From assembly GCF_000745975.1 (NCBI RefSeq), contig NZ_JQKJ01000018.1, positions 1 through 64,000 of the forward strand: 64,000 bases of DNA, given 5' to 3'. Below the pieces are notes generated by a model. The model worked only from the letters and a program-made list of their open reading frames with translations, was not told the origin of the DNA and searched no databases. Positions 40,062-50,524 of the stretch are shown here, piece after piece; position 1 is the stretch's first letter, and each line of letters begins with the position of its first letter. The translations under genes were made by a program, and so were the position numbers. Origin of the DNA: Desulfobacter vibrioformis DSM 8776. GTDB taxonomy: Bacteria > Desulfobacterota > Desulfobacteria > Desulfobacterales > Desulfobacteraceae.

Positions 40062-41378
40062 ATGATGCTCACTTTTAAGGCTTTGGCAGCTAGAAAAGAA
40101 ACAATTGCAGTCGTGGGATTGGGCTATGTCGGGTTGCCCCTGGCGGTTCATCTTTCACGGCATTTTAATGTGGTTGGCTATGATTATAATGCCGGCCGTA
40201 TTGCTGAACTTAAAAACGGCAGGGATCGCACCCTTGAAGTCTGTGATGAAGATATGGCAACAGCCGCAATCACTTATACGGATAATGCTGAAGCGCTGGG
40301 CCATTGCCGCTTGATTATTGTGGCCGTCCCCACCCCCATTGATCAGTATCGTATCCCCGATCTGACGCCGTTGCGCAGCGCCTCCGAAAGCACAGGCCGT
40401 TACTTGAGCCCTGGCAGCTGTGTGGTCTTTGAGTCCACGGTTTACCCGGGTGCCACAGAAGAATTTTGTGTGCCGATCATCGAAGCCGCATCCGGATTGG
40501 TTTTCGGTAAGGATTTCACAGTGGGCTACTCACCGGAGCGGATAAACCCCGGGGATAAAGTGCATACGGTTGACAAAATTTTAAAAATTGTCTCCGGCTC
40601 TGACGCGGCAACCGCGGAACTGCTGGAAAAGGTTTACGGGAAAATAGTCAAACCCGGCATTCATGTCGCCCCCAGCATAAAAGTGGCTGAAGCTGCCAAG
40701 GTCATTGAAAATACCCAGCGGGATATAAATATCGCCTTAATGAACGAACTGGCCATGATTTTTGATATTATGGGGATTGATACTCTGGATGTACTTGAAG
40801 CTGCTGGCACCAAGTGGAATTTTCTGCCTTTCAGGCCCGGTCTGGTTGGCGGACACTGCATCGGTGTTGATCCCTACTATTTAACTTTTAAAGCGGAGTC
40901 AATAGGCTACCACCCGGAGATGATTCTGGCCGGGCGGCGTATTAATGACGGCATGGGCAAGTATATTGCTGAGCGTCTGGTCAAAATAATGATCAAGGAG
41001 GGCAAGCAAATCAATCACACCCGGGTGGGGATCCTGGGTATTACATTTAAAGAGGATGTGCCGGATTTGCGTAATACCCGTGTGGTAGACATTATTGCCG
41101 AGATTAAGGATTATGGTATTGATGTGATTGTTCATGATCCCCTGGCCAATCCCGGGGAAGCCAAAGTTTATTACGGTGTTGATTTGAAACCCATGGATGC
41201 CCTTCGGGGCGTAGATGCATTGGTGATTGCCGTGGGCCACAGAGAATACCGGGACATGGGGTTGGCTGGCATTGCCGGATTATGCAGTGAAAAACATCGT
41301 GCGGTTATTTTGGACGTCAAGAGCATATTTAATGTACAGATGGCTGTCACAGAAGGAATCATTTACTGGCGTTTGTAA
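40062..41378 (+). CDS. UDP-N-acetylhexosamine 6-dehydrogenase (WbpO/TviB type)
   Basis: NAD-dependent two-step oxidation of a UDP-N-acetyl-glucosamine or -galactosamine to the uronic acid, for surface polysaccharide. From ATG 40062 it has 438 residues. The NAD site is IAVVGLGYVGLPLAVHLSRHF, AVPTPID is the second Rossmann strand and FESTVYPGATEE follows. The catalytic Cys is in GLVGGHCIGVDPYYLT, whose GHCIGVDPYYL wording separates this group from UDP-glucose dehydrogenases. The C-terminal domain begins VGILGITFKEDVPDLRNT. AAGGG a few bases before the ATG supports the start. No matching epimerase gene is adjacent. It is the only plus-strand gene in this part of the region. Confidence 0.85.
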   Translation: MMLTFKALAARKETIAVVGLGYVGLPLAVHLSRHFNVVGYDYNAGRIAELKNGRDRTLEVCDEDMATAAITYTDNAEALGHCRLIIVAVPTPIDQYRIPDLTPLRSASESTGRYLSPGSCVVFESTVYPGATEEFCVPIIEAASGLVFGKDFTVGYSPERINPGDKVHTVDKILKIVSGSDAATAELLEKVYGKIVKPGIHVAPSIKVAEAAKVIENTQRDINIALMNELAMIFDIMGIDTLDVLEAAGTKWNFLPFRPGLVGGHCIGVDPYYLTFKAESIGYHPEMILAGRRINDGMGKYIAERLVKIMIKEGKQINHTRVGILGITFKEDVPDLRNTRVVDIIAEIKDYGIDVIVHDPLANPGEAKVYYGVDLKPMDALRGVDALVIAVGHREYRDMGLAGIAGLCSEKHRAVILDVKSIFNVQMAVTEGIIYWRL

Positions 41379-41406
41379 AGGCGGCCCTGAATTTGTATGG
41401 ATAATT

Positions 41407-42612
41407 TTATACAGGGGAGATTGCATTGGCGCCTGTTTGAAATTGCCGATCAATTTTTACCTGGCGTAACCGGTAGATACGCAAGATATTCCTGCCCATG
41501 GCATCCATGGTGTAATATTTTTTAACCAGGGCCTGGGCCGCCTGGATCAGGGGCTGGACAGCCGCGGGGCTATTCAGGGTCCACCTGATTATTCCCGGCA
41601 GAGAACCGGGTTGATCCGGATTAAAGATCCTGCCGGTTTTATAATTAATAAGAATATCCCTGATACCGGGAGTATCCGGACCAATTACCGGGCAGAAGTA
41701 AGCCATGGCCCTTGTCACTTCCCAAGGCACCCCCTGGTAAAAATTTTGAGGGTTGGGAAAATAGACACAGCAGTCCAGGGCCTGGTAGAAATCGGCATCA
41801 TTCTCTTTTGAGAATAGCAGCATATGCACACGAGGGGATGCCTTTTCATCCATGGGATACTGGTTTTCAGGCGTACCGGCGATCAGCAGATGATGACACG
41901 GCAAGTGCCGGCTGAGCTGATCCGCAATTTTGCAGAGCTGCTGTATATCTTGGGGCTCGATTTTACCGAAAATTCCGATGAACCGGGTATCTTTTGACAA
42001 TCCAAGGAAGATTGCCAGCTTTTGTCTGGCTTCTGTTTTGGCTGTTCCGCCTGTTCCGCCTGTTCCGCCTGTTCCGCCTGTTCCCTCTGGGGCAATGGCA
42101 ATATCAGGCACGGCAATGGCGTCGGGAATAGAGAAAATCTGCATGTCTGACAGGGAGAAGGTCTGCTTCAGGTGGGCTGTGCTGTCCTTTGAGGTGGTGA
42201 AAACATAGTGGCACCGTGTTTTATAAATTTTTTTGTTGGGCCAGGTGTTTTTAACCCGTTCCCCATTGTGGCGGGACATGATCCGGCAGGGGACATCTGC
42301 AGTCTGGGCGGCCTTTAAGGCAAGCTTGGCATCGCCTCTGCCGTGGGCATTGACCACAAAAGGGTGTTCGCCGGCAAATATCTGTTTGAGCCGGCTATAT
42401 TCTCCGATTCTGACCAAAGGCTTAAAGGACATGGGATAGACCTTCAATCCGTTTTGTTTGGCGTTTTCAAACAAAGGACTATTCCCCGGGGCAACAATGA
42501 CCACCTGGTGGCCGTTTTCTTTCATCCATAATGATTCGCAAAGGATTCGTTTTTCCCTGTTACCCCACAGGACCCGGCTTGAGGTATGAATAATTTTATA
42601 AAATGATTTCAT
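41407..42612 (-). CDS. Family 4 glycosyltransferase with a Gly-Gly-Thr repeat linker
   Basis: A 401-residue GT-B protein. The N-terminal half has KIIHTSSRVLWGNREKRILCES, QVVIVAPGNSPLFENAKQNGL, NAHGRGDAKLALKAAQ and CRIMSRHNGERVKNTWPNKKIY. The donor half has FIGIFGKIEPQDIQQLC, a weakly conserved middle and VTRAMAYFCPVIGPDTPGIRDILINYKTGRIF. Between them, near residues 175-190, lies a low-complexity Gly-Gly-Thr run encoded by a 9-bp tandem repeat. The product probably extends the lipopolysaccharide core. It lies just after kdsB on the same strand, so it may act on the Kdo or amino-Kdo region. Confidence 0.75.
   Translation of the reverse strand: MKSFYKIIHTSSRVLWGNREKRILCESLWMKENGHQVVIVAPGNSPLFENAKQNGLKVYPMSFKPLVRIGEYSRLKQIFAGEHPFVVNAHGRGDAKLALKAAQTADVPCRIMSRHNGERVKNTWPNKKIYKTRCHYVFTTSKDSTAHLKQTFSLSDMQIFSIPDAIAVPDIAIAPEGTGGTGGTGGTGGTAKTEARQKLAIFLGLSKDTRFIGIFGKIEPQDIQQLCKIADQLSRHLPCHHLLIAGTPENQYPMDEKASPRVHMLLFSKENDADFYQALDCCVYFPNPQNFYQGVPWEVTRAMAYFCPVIGPDTPGIRDILINYKTGRIFNPDQPGSLPGIIRWTLNSPAAVQPLIQAAQALVKKYYTMDAMGRNILRIYRLRQVKIDRQFQTGANAISPV
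42043..42078. repeat. In-frame 9-bp tandem repeat inside the GT4 gene
   Basis: TGTTCCGCC is repeated four times exactly (42043-42078), with degenerate copies on both sides (42034-42042 and 42079-42087). On the coding strand each unit adds Gly, Gly and Thr, so gains or losses change length without shifting frame. Confidence 0.9.
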
Positions 42613-42618
42613 GAATAA

Positions 42619-43356
42619 TCAGAAGTATTCGCGCAGGATCGCTTCAACGCGTTCAATATCTTCGGGCAGATCAATTTCCGGTGAATCATATTGTGTGACA
42701 GCCACTTTTATGGGAAATCCGTATTCCAGCACCCGAAGCTGCTCCAGCTTTTCCACCTGTTCGCAGGTGCCGCTGCCAAGGGTGACAATTTGGTCCAGAA
42801 AGGCTTTGGTGTATGCGTAAAATCCCAGATGTTTATAATAGGCTACATCAGTCTGGCCGTCCCTGGGAAAGGGAATTTGGGCCCGGGAAAAATACATGGC
42901 AAAGCCCTGGCGGTTGAACACAACCTTTACGTCCTTGGGATCTGTAATCTCCCGGGGATTTTTGATCTTATACGCCAGGGTGGCCATGGCAAGGCCGGGA
43001 TTCCCGTCAAAGGGCCGGATCAAATCATCAAGGCTTTTGGGATCAAACACAGGCTGATCCCCCTGGATATTGATGATGATATCTTCCGGGGCCGCACCAA
43101 GCATCCTGGCGGTTTCCGCCACCCGGTCCGTGCCTGACCGGCAGGTGTCCGGGGTCATCAGAGCTTCTCCGCCAAATGCCTTTACAGCTCTGACAATCCG
43201 TTCGTCATCCGTGGCAACAATGGTTCTTGTCACCACGGATGATTTCTGGGCTTGTTCACAGACCCGCTGGATCATGGGTTTTCCGGCAATGTTAACCAGG
43301 GGTTTTCCCCCAAGCCGGCTGGAACCGAAGCGTGCCGGGATCACTGCAATGGGCAT
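42619..43356 (-). CDS. kdsB: 3-deoxy-manno-octulosonate cytidylyltransferase (CMP-Kdo/CMP-Kdo8N synthetase)
   Basis: Activates Kdo, or here probably 8-amino-Kdo, with CTP. The 245-residue protein begins IAVIPARFGSSRLGGKPLVNIAGKPMIQRV, the CTP-binding motif of KdsB, followed by TIVATDDERI, GEALMTPDTCRSGTDRVAE, NIQGDQPVFDP, YFSRAQIPFPRDG, and GFYAYTKAFLDQIV and ends with EQLRVLEYGFPIKV. In Shewanella a kdsB gene adjacent to kdnA and kdnB encodes a synthetase for the amino sugar; the same arrangement here suggests the same preference. It is separated from kdnB by three bases. Confidence 0.92.
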   Translation of the reverse strand: MPIAVIPARFGSSRLGGKPLVNIAGKPMIQRVCEQAQKSSVVTRTIVATDDERIVRAVKAFGGEALMTPDTCRSGTDRVAETARMLGAAPEDIIINIQGDQPVFDPKSLDDLIRPFDGNPGLAMATLAYKIKNPREITDPKDVKVVFNRQGFAMYFSRAQIPFPRDGQTDVAYYKHLGFYAYTKAFLDQIVTLGSGTCEQVEKLEQLRVLEYGFPIKVAVTQYDSPEIDLPEDIERVEAILREYF

Positions 43357-43359
43357 GGG

Positions 43360-44442
<1,083 letters not shown>

Positions 44443-44479
44443 TTATTGCTTAAACCCCAAAACATGTTTGGGCGGCTTG

Positions 44480-45664
44480 TTATTTTAATGCGTTTAATAC
44501 AGCCTGTATACGTTTGTCCATATCATCTGCGGACCAGGAAAGCATGATCTGCATGGACAGGGTCCGCTTCATGATCTCTTCACTTTGCACCAGGACAAGG
44601 CCGGCATAATCCGGCAGGTCGCCACTCAACTCAAAGGGAAGCCTGGCAGCGCCTTTCATTTCCTTGAGGTGATGCCATTTTTTTAAATAATGCCAGTTAT
44701 TCTCATACCAGTAGGCGCAAGGGGCTCCGTTTTCCGCAAGTTTTTTTGCCGCCTGTCCGGCCTGATCCTGTGTGGGCATCAAAAAGCTCAAGAAGGTGGC
44801 GGAATCCCCGTCCGGGTCGGGAAGTTCGCGGAAGGTAACGCCTTTAATCTCTTTCATGGCATCCTTGATGGCGGCTTTATTTTTTCTCTGGATTCCAACG
44901 ATGCGGTCAAGTTTGTCTAACTGGGCAAGCCCCACCGCTGCATTCAGTTCGGATATCCTGTAGTTGGTGCCCATGATGGGATGGTCATCCGCGCCCCGGT
45001 CCGGTCCGCCCAGGTGGTCGTGGCCATGGTCTGCATACTGGTGGCACCGGGTGTAAACATCTTGGTCATTTGTGATAATGCCGCCGCCTTCTCCGCAGGT
45101 CACGGTTTTAACCGCGTCAAAGGAGAAACAGCCGGCCTTGCCGAATGTGCCCAAATGGCGGCCTTTGAAACTTGCGCCCAAGGACTGGCAGGCATCTTCC
45201 AAGAGTACCAGGCCCTTTTTATCACAAAAGTTTTTTATCTCATCAATCCTTGCCATGGCCCCGCACATGTGTACCGGCACCACTGCCTTTGTCCGGGACG
45301 TTACTGCCGCTTCCAGTCGGTCCGGGTCAAGGCAAAGGGTCTGGTCAATGTCTGCAAACACAGGCACAGCGCCTGCCTGGATCACGGCCTCAAATGTGGC
45401 CACAAAGGTAAACGGCGGTACAATCACCTCGTCCCCGGCCCCGATGCCGCAGGCCGCAAGGGCCGTACAAAGCGCCGCTGTTCCGCTGGCGCACAGATGG
45501 CTGAACCCGGCGCCTGTTATCCGGGCCAGTTTTTTCTCAAATTCCAGGGCTTTAAAATGGCCGTTTCTGGCCCCTTCAAATCCGTACCTGAATAAAACCC
45601 CTGTTTCCAGTACATCATTGACCTGTTTGCGTTCTTCATCTGAAAATAATTCAAAGCCAGGCAT
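44480..45664 (-). CDS. kdnA: 8-amino-3,8-dideoxy-manno-octulosonate transaminase
   Basis: PLP-dependent aminotransferase of the DegT/ArnB family, 394 residues, expected to convert the KdnB aldehyde to 8-amino-Kdo. The PLP Lys is in SFDAVKTVTCGEGGGII (Lys 186), with upstream SGTAALCTALAACGIGAGDEVIVPPFTFVAT, DIDQTLCLDP and VLLEDACQSLGASFKGRHLGTFG. Compared with typical DegT proteins, which read SF-x-x-x-K-x-(I/L)-(T/S)-x-G-EGG, the DAVKTVTCGEGG wording fits the KdnA subgroup. It is the first gene of a kdnA-kdnB-kdsB-GT4 run; a copy of the 46-bp dyad element lies upstream. Confidence 0.86.
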   Translation of the reverse strand: MPGFELFSDEERKQVNDVLETGVLFRYGFEGARNGHFKALEFEKKLARITGAGFSHLCASGTAALCTALAACGIGAGDEVIVPPFTFVATFEAVIQAGAVPVFADIDQTLCLDPDRLEAAVTSRTKAVVPVHMCGAMARIDEIKNFCDKKGLVLLEDACQSLGASFKGRHLGTFGKAGCFSFDAVKTVTCGEGGGIITNDQDVYTRCHQYADHGHDHLGGPDRGADDHPIMGTNYRISELNAAVGLAQLDKLDRIVGIQRKNKAAIKDAMKEIKGVTFRELPDPDGDSATFLSFLMPTQDQAGQAAKKLAENGAPCAYWYENNWHYLKKWHHLKEMKGAARLPFELSGDLPDYAGLVLVQSEEIMKRTLSMQIMLSWSADDMDKRIQAVLNALK

Positions 45665-45724
45665 GCGCTCTCCTTAATATTGCACAAATTTTTCCTCCCC
45701 GGTGTGGAAAAACTCGATAATTGA

Positions 45725-45770
45725 CTATAAAAATTAGGGATTCATATCAAATCCGGGATATGTTTTCAAG
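45725..45770 (+). repeat. 46-bp repeated intergenic element, copy B, with central dyad
   Basis: Second copy of the element at 39821. The dyad is ATATC (45744-45748) and GATAT (45757-45761). It lies between kdnA (minus) and the radical-SAM gene (plus), again in a divergent intergenic region and in the same orientation as copy A. Confidence 0.75.
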
Positions 45771-45863
45771 GCAGATCCAAATATTGACTTTCATTTTTCT
45801 AATGCTTATAACCCTTTTATTGGAAAGGTTCAATATCAGGGGAGAAACTGCGGTTTTTTAGCT

Positions 45864-47027
45864 ATGGCAGACAATAAACAGACACAGACCTACCAGGGAT
45901 ATGAACAGGGACCTGTTCGCCCGGCCAATGATACGTACAGCCTGCTGCTGCGCCTGATCCGGAACTGTCCGTGGAACCGCTGTTCCTTTTGTCCGGTATA
46001 TAAAAAACAGAAATTTTCCATACGCCCTGTGGAAGACATTATTAAAGACATTGACCTGGTCCGGACATACATTGACAGACTGCTCCAGGAAAACGCCCTG
46101 CCCATTGCCTTTGACCAGGAACGGATTCATTCCATTTATACCAGTTTCGAGGTCCGGGACCGGGTTGCATTCAACAGCGCCGTCACATGGTATGCCGCAG
46201 GCATGAAGGCCATTTTTCTCCAGGACGCCAATCCCCTGGTTATGAAACCCAAGGATATACTTTTTATTCTCAGGCATATCAAAGACTGTTTTCCGGAAAT
46301 CGAAACCATTGCCACCTATGCCAGAAGCAGCACCATCCTTCAATTGCCAGGCGGCATCCTGAAACAGATGCATGACCTTGGCCTTAACCGGATTCACGTG
46401 GGGCTTGAAAGCGGGTCAAATTTAGTGCTTAACCGCATGCGCAAAGGGGTTGACAGATCCGGCCACATAGCGGCGGGCAAACGGATCCGGCAGGCAGGTA
46501 TTGAGTTGTATGAATATGTGATGCCGGGGTTAGGCGGCATTGACCTGTCCATTGAGCATGCCCTTGAAACCGCCGAAGCCCTGAATGCAATCAATCCGGA
46601 TGTGATCAAAATCCGGACCCTTGCCCTGGCACCTTCCACGGAACTTGCCCACTGGCAGCTCCGGGGCATGTTTGAAAAACCAAGTGATGCCATGATCGCC
46701 ACGGAAGTGCGCCTGATGCTTGAGACCCTGGACAATATCCAGTCCCGTATAAAAAGCGATCATATCCTGAATCTGTTTGAAACGGTTACCGGTAACATGC
46801 CCCATGACAAGGAGAAGATGATCGGGATCATTGACCGGTTTTTTGCGCTTCCCCCAAACGAGCGCGTTCTATACCAGATCGGCCGGCGCATGGGCTTTTT
46901 CAGAGGGCCCGGAGACATGGATGCAAGTCCCCGGATGGACCAGGTACGGCTTGCCTGTAAAAATTACGGGGTCACCCCGGAAAACGTGGATCAGATCCTT
47001 GACCGGTTGATGATACGGTTTGTCTGA
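45864..47027 (+). CDS. Radical SAM protein of unknown substrate, paired with hemW
   Basis: A 387-residue radical SAM enzyme. The cluster motif is CPWNRCSFC, that is C-x4-C-x2-C, as in the CPHNKCTFC subfamily rather than the standard C-x3-C-x2-C. It is followed by PVYKKQKFSIRPVEDII. Further radical-SAM core elements are AIFLQDANPLVMKP, GLNRIHVGLESGSNLVLNRMRKG and YEYVMPGLGG. There is no B12 domain. It overlaps hemW by eight bases, so the two are coupled, but this does not reveal the substrate. The 46-bp element copy B lies about 95 bases upstream. Confidence 0.8.
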   Translation: MADNKQTQTYQGYEQGPVRPANDTYSLLLRLIRNCPWNRCSFCPVYKKQKFSIRPVEDIIKDIDLVRTYIDRLLQENALPIAFDQERIHSIYTSFEVRDRVAFNSAVTWYAAGMKAIFLQDANPLVMKPKDILFILRHIKDCFPEIETIATYARSSTILQLPGGILKQMHDLGLNRIHVGLESGSNLVLNRMRKGVDRSGHIAAGKRIRQAGIELYEYVMPGLGGIDLSIEHALETAEALNAINPDVIKIRTLALAPSTELAHWQLRGMFEKPSDAMIATEVRLMLETLDNIQSRIKSDHILNLFETVTGNMPHDKEKMIGIIDRFFALPPNERVLYQIGRRMGFFRGPGDMDASPRMDQVRLACKNYGVTPENVDQILDRLMIRFV

Positions 47028-48201
47028 ACACCTTTATATTCACGTTCCCTTCTGTATAAAAAAATGCAGGTATTGCGATTTTTATTCCAAAACCGATCTG
47101 TCCCTGATTCCTGATTATGTGACAGCCCTGGTCCGGGAGATTCGGCTGCGTTCACGGACATCTGTATTACACCCCAAAGGCAGCGCGGCAACCGTATATT
47201 TCGGGGGCGGCACCCCGTCCCTGCTTGGACCGCGGCACCTTGGGGCCATTCTGCAGGCCCTGGACAACGCCTTTGGCCTCTGCCGGCAGACCGAAATCAC
47301 TTTTGAAGCCAATCCCGGCACCTTGGGCGACATCCCTTTGAAAGAGTGCCACGGGATGGGGGTTAATCGTGTAAGCCTTGGTATGCAGTCATTTGATCCG
47401 GCACAGCTTTCCCTTTTAGGACGTATCCATTCGGCAGATGATGCCATCCATGCCGTTGAAAAGGTCCGTGCTGCCGGTATTGAAAATATCAGCCTGGATC
47501 TGATTTACGGCCTTCCCGGCCAGACCGGCGACCACCTGATCCGGGAGATTGACGCGGCCTTGGATCTTACGCCTGCGCACCTGTCCTGTTACATGCTCAC
47601 CCTGGAACCGGGTACCGCCCTGCATGCCATGCATGAACAGGGTCAGTTTTCTCCCATGGCACAACCGGACCAGGTGGATCTGTTCCGTGCAGTTGCCAAA
47701 TATTTGAGCGCCCGGGGATGGGATCACTATGAGGTATCCAATTTTGCAAAGCATCCAGCCCTTCGTTCCCGGCACAACAGTGCCTACTGGCAGATGGTGC
47801 CCTACCATGGATTCGGGCCGGCCGCCCATTCCTATGCCGTAAAATCCGACACAGATGGATCGGCTGCGTATAAAAGGTTCTGGAACGTACCGGACCTCAA
47901 TGGATATATCCGGGCCTTAAAATCAGGAAATCTTCCCGCATCCGGCAGTGAAACCCTTACCCTGGAACAGCGGCAGATGGAGTATCTCATGGTGGGGCTG
48001 CGGACAGCCATGGGCCTTGATATCAGAACCGGACAGGATCTGTGGCAGAACCGGTTTTTAACTGTGTTTCAAAGCCTGATGGAACATCTTGAAAATAATG
48101 GGCTTGCCCGGTTCCAGGATTCGGGCAAACGGTTTGTTTTAAGCCTTGAAGGCTTCCTGCGCCTGGATAGTATTATCGCCTCTTTTGTTGAAAGAATCTG
48201 A
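47020..48201 (+). CDS. hemW: Radical SAM haem chaperone HemW
   Basis: Inserts haem into respiratory proteins; long misnamed oxygen-independent coproporphyrinogen oxidase. The 393-residue protein has YIHVPFCIKKCRYCDFYS near the N-terminus with C-x3-C-x2-C and Phe after the third Cys, YFGGGTPSLLGP, EANPGTL, RVSLGMQSFDPAQLSLLGRIHS, SLDLIYGLPGQT, and the C-terminal HemN-like domain with GFGPAAHSY and EYLMVGLRTAMGLD. True HemN has an extra Cys in the motif (C-x2-C-x-C) that is absent here, consistent with HemW. TTG start at 47020 overlaps the preceding gene. Confidence 0.88.
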   Translation: MSEHLYIHVPFCIKKCRYCDFYSKTDLSLIPDYVTALVREIRLRSRTSVLHPKGSAATVYFGGGTPSLLGPRHLGAILQALDNAFGLCRQTEITFEANPGTLGDIPLKECHGMGVNRVSLGMQSFDPAQLSLLGRIHSADDAIHAVEKVRAAGIENISLDLIYGLPGQTGDHLIREIDAALDLTPAHLSCYMLTLEPGTALHAMHEQGQFSPMAQPDQVDLFRAVAKYLSARGWDHYEVSNFAKHPALRSRHNSAYWQMVPYHGFGPAAHSYAVKSDTDGSAAYKRFWNVPDLNGYIRALKSGNLPASGSETLTLEQRQMEYLMVGLRTAMGLDIRTGQDLWQNRFLTVFQSLMEHLENNGLARFQDSGKRFVLSLEGFLRLDSIIASFVERI

Positions 48202-48215
48202 TGCCCGGCAGCCTG

Positions 48216-50132
48216 TCAGGACGATCTTTTCCTTAACTGCCGGTGGTCCTCAACCCGTATGGTCAGGTGTATGGCGTCAAAGTATTCGATCAGGGGAATG
48301 AGATATTTTCTGGAAATGCCGGTCATGTCCTTGAATTGCGGTGTGGTGATTTTTTTATTGGCTTTGAGGCATTCAATGAGCTTTGTTTCCAGATCCCGGA
48401 CGGCATTGGCATCAAAAAACAGATCATCCCTTGTCTTGACCACCTGTTTTTCATCAATGAGAATCTGCATTACGTCCCTGGCTGTTTTCTGATCCAGGTC
48501 AAGATCCTGGCATATGGTGCGGAAAAAAGGCGGGGTCAGGCCGGATTTTTTGTAAATACCGGCAATTTTTTCCTTGATTTCATGCTGGTCCACCTGGAGC
48601 GCCACCTTGAAGCCTGGAAGCTTCACCTGGTTTTTGTCCTGAACAATGAGGTTTTCCTTTTCCAGGCGGTTGAACAGGATGTTGAAAAACCGGGCATCAT
48701 CCACATATTGAAACTTGGATTTCAGTTCCTGGGCCGGCATACCTTCCTTTAAGGGGTTTTCCTGGTGATAGGCGGTCAGCCGTTCCAGTATTTTTTCCTT
48801 AAACGCATCAAACACCATGCCGTGGACATAGATCTGTTTCTCTTTGTCCGTGAGAATTGCTTCCTGTTGTGCAAGCATTTTCTGCAAAGCGGCAGCCAGT
48901 TTTTTGTCAGGCACATTGGTCATGACTCTTAAGGCATTAAAGGTCAGCCCGGAATATCCCTTGACGGACAGAAAATAGGCAATGGTTTTTTCGTCATCCT
49001 GGGCAGTAAGACCGGAAAGGCCTTCAATCATGGCCGTATCTTTAAGTTTGTATTTTCTGGACACCGGGTTGAGGATGGCACCGCCCCCGATGGTTCTGAC
49101 AGGGGAATAGGATCGGATAACGTATCTGTCATCCTTGATGCAGCATACCGGGGATTCCAGTCGGAACTGAACCGGTGCCGTGTCCCCGGGTAACAGCGCT
49201 TCCCTGTCCAGCAGGATCATGTAGCCCAGTATTTCACTTGTGCCCGAATGAAACCGGACCCTTGTCCGGGCCTTGGCCGGCTTGACATTGCTTTTCAGAT
49301 AATGGAATTGTGCGTCCACCATATAGCTTTCAATCAACGCCCCCGGGGTGGAGAGCACATCCCCTCTGAATACGGCATCCCGGTCAAGACCCTGGAAATT
49401 GATGGCAGTCCGGGTGCCGGCCATGGCTGTCTCCACCGAACTGGAATGCACCTGAAGCCCCCGGACCTTTGATGTGATTTTCCGGGGAAACACCATGATA
49501 TCCTGGCCCACACTCACCTGGCCTGAAATCAGGGTTCCGGTGATGACCGTGCCGAATCCTTTCATGGAAAATACCCGGTCCACGGGAAGACGGAAAATGG
49601 AAGAAAATTTGCGGGGCGGGATTTGTGTACAGATTTTTTCAAGGGCGGTTAAAAATTCCCCCAGGCCCTGGCCTGTGGCAGAGGATACCGGCACAATGGG
49701 TTTGTCTTCGAGAAAGGTGTCTGAAATAAAATCATGGATGTCCGCCATGGCCAGTTCCAGCAGGTCTTCATCCACAAGGTCTGTTTTGGTCAAGGCGATC
49801 ATGCCGTGGCAGATGCCCATGAGGTTACAGATCTCCATGTGCTCCCGGGTCTGGGGCATGACGCCTTCATCTGCCGCAATGACCATGACCACCACATCAA
49901 TGCCCGAAGCGCCGGCCACCATGTTTTTTACAAATTTTTCATGGCCAGGCATGTCCACAATGCCAATGTGCTGTCCATTGGCAAGATCCAGGGAGGCAAA
50001 TCCAAGTTCTATGGTGATACCGCGTTCTTTTTCCTCCTTGAGGCGGTCTGTTTCCGTGCCTGTCAATGCTTTGACCAGGCTGGTTTTCCCATGATCAATG
50101 TGACCTGCTGTGCCCAGAATTATATTGTCCAC
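48216..50132 (-). CDS. selB: Selenocysteine-specific translation elongation factor SelB
   Basis: GTPase that delivers Sec-tRNA to UGA codons carrying a SECIS element. The protein has 638 residues from GTG 50132. Domains: the EF-Tu-like GTPase begins [22 protein letters not shown] (P-loop), then [22 protein letters not shown] (G3) and ALTKTDL (G4). Beta-barrel domains II-III follow, and four winged-helix SECIS-binding domains fill the C-terminal ~250 residues (for example [15 protein letters not shown] and [22 protein letters not shown]). GTG at 50132 is preferred because the small upstream membrane gene ends at 50146. No selA, selC or selD is in the window, and no in-frame-UGA selenoprotein was identified here. 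Confidence 0.94.
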   Translation of the reverse strand: MDNIILGTAGHIDHGKTSLVKALTGTETDRLKEEKERGITIELGFASLDLANGQHIGIVDMPGHEKFVKNMVAGASGIDVVVMVIAADEGVMPQTREHMEICNLMGICHGMIALTKTDLVDEDLLELAMADIHDFISDTFLEDKPIVPVSSATGQGLGEFLTALEKICTQIPPRKFSSIFRLPVDRVFSMKGFGTVITGTLISGQVSVGQDIMVFPRKITSKVRGLQVHSSSVETAMAGTRTAINFQGLDRDAVFRGDVLSTPGALIESYMVDAQFHYLKSNVKPAKARTRVRFHSGTSEILGYMILLDREALLPGDTAPVQFRLESPVCCIKDDRYVIRSYSPVRTIGGGAILNPVSRKYKLKDTAMIEGLSGLTAQDDEKTIAYFLSVKGYSGLTFNALRVMTNVPDKKLAAALQKMLAQQEAILTDKEKQIYVHGMVFDAFKEKILERLTAYHQENPLKEGMPAQELKSKFQYVDDARFFNILFNRLEKENLIVQDKNQVKLPGFKVALQVDQHEIKEKIAGIYKKSGLTPPFFRTICQDLDLDQKTARDVMQILIDEKQVVKTRDDLFFDANAVRDLETKLIECLKANKKITTPQFKDMTGISRKYLIPLIEYFDAIHLTIRVEDHRQLRKRSS

Positions 50133-50145
50133 AAACGTCTGCCTG

Positions 50146-50316
50146 TTACCCTTTGGATTTTCTGTAATAGCCCATGCCATAGGCCAGGGCCACAAGGATG
50201 ATCCCTGTGGCAACACCATGGTAGATTCCCCAGTCCGGATTGAACAGCCGGGTAAGGATGATTCCGAATGCCAGGCCCAGAATCAGGCGTATGGTGAAAA
50301 TAATCAGTGTATTCAT
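50146..50316 (-). CDS. Small two-helix membrane protein upstream of selB
   Basis: A 56-residue hydrophobic protein, MNTLIIFTIRLILGLAFGII then LTRLFNPDWGIYHGVATGII and a second hydrophobic stretch ending YGMGYYRKSKG. Two membrane helices with a short polar loop and a basic C-terminal tail, suggesting both ends inside. ATG 50316 has AAGG about 12 bases upstream. It ends 13 bases before the selB start on the same strand, probably co-transcribed. It does not match a family I know. Confidence 0.55.
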   Translation of the reverse strand: MNTLIIFTIRLILGLAFGIILTRLFNPDWGIYHGVATGIILVALAYGMGYYRKSKG

Positions 50317-50405
50317 TATACGAGCCGCCTTTTTGCGTGTTGTTATTGATAAATATCCCAAGGATAATAGTCAAAGGGGAAAAGCAGGTCAATCCTTATA
50401 TGTAA

Positions 50406-50450
50406 TTCGAATTTAATCAACCCGAATTAAATCAACCCGAATTAAATCAA
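50406..50450. repeat. Three tandem 15-bp repeats upstream of tRNA-His
   Basis: CCCGAATTAAATCAA occurs twice exactly (50421-50435, 50436-50450), preceded by a variant TTCGAATTTAATCAA (50406-50420). The block ends about 30 bases before the tRNA promoter. Confidence 0.8.
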
Positions 50451-50478
50451 TAGGATAAAAAATAAAAGCAAAAACTAC

Positions 50479-50507
50479 TTGAAAAAAAAAAGCAGTTCTG
50501 ATAATTA
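50479..50507 (+). promoter_or_regulatory. Promoter of tRNA-His
   Basis: TTGAAA (50479-50484) and TAATTA (50502-50507) are 17 bases apart, 17 bases before the tRNA 5' end. This is a good sigma-70 match in the right place. Confidence 0.6.
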
Positions 50508-50524
50508 TGCAAAGTTTTTTTGTG

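Noticed and set aside
50406-50450. CRISPR-like array upstream of tRNA-His
   Set aside because: Units are 15 bp, contiguous and without spacers.
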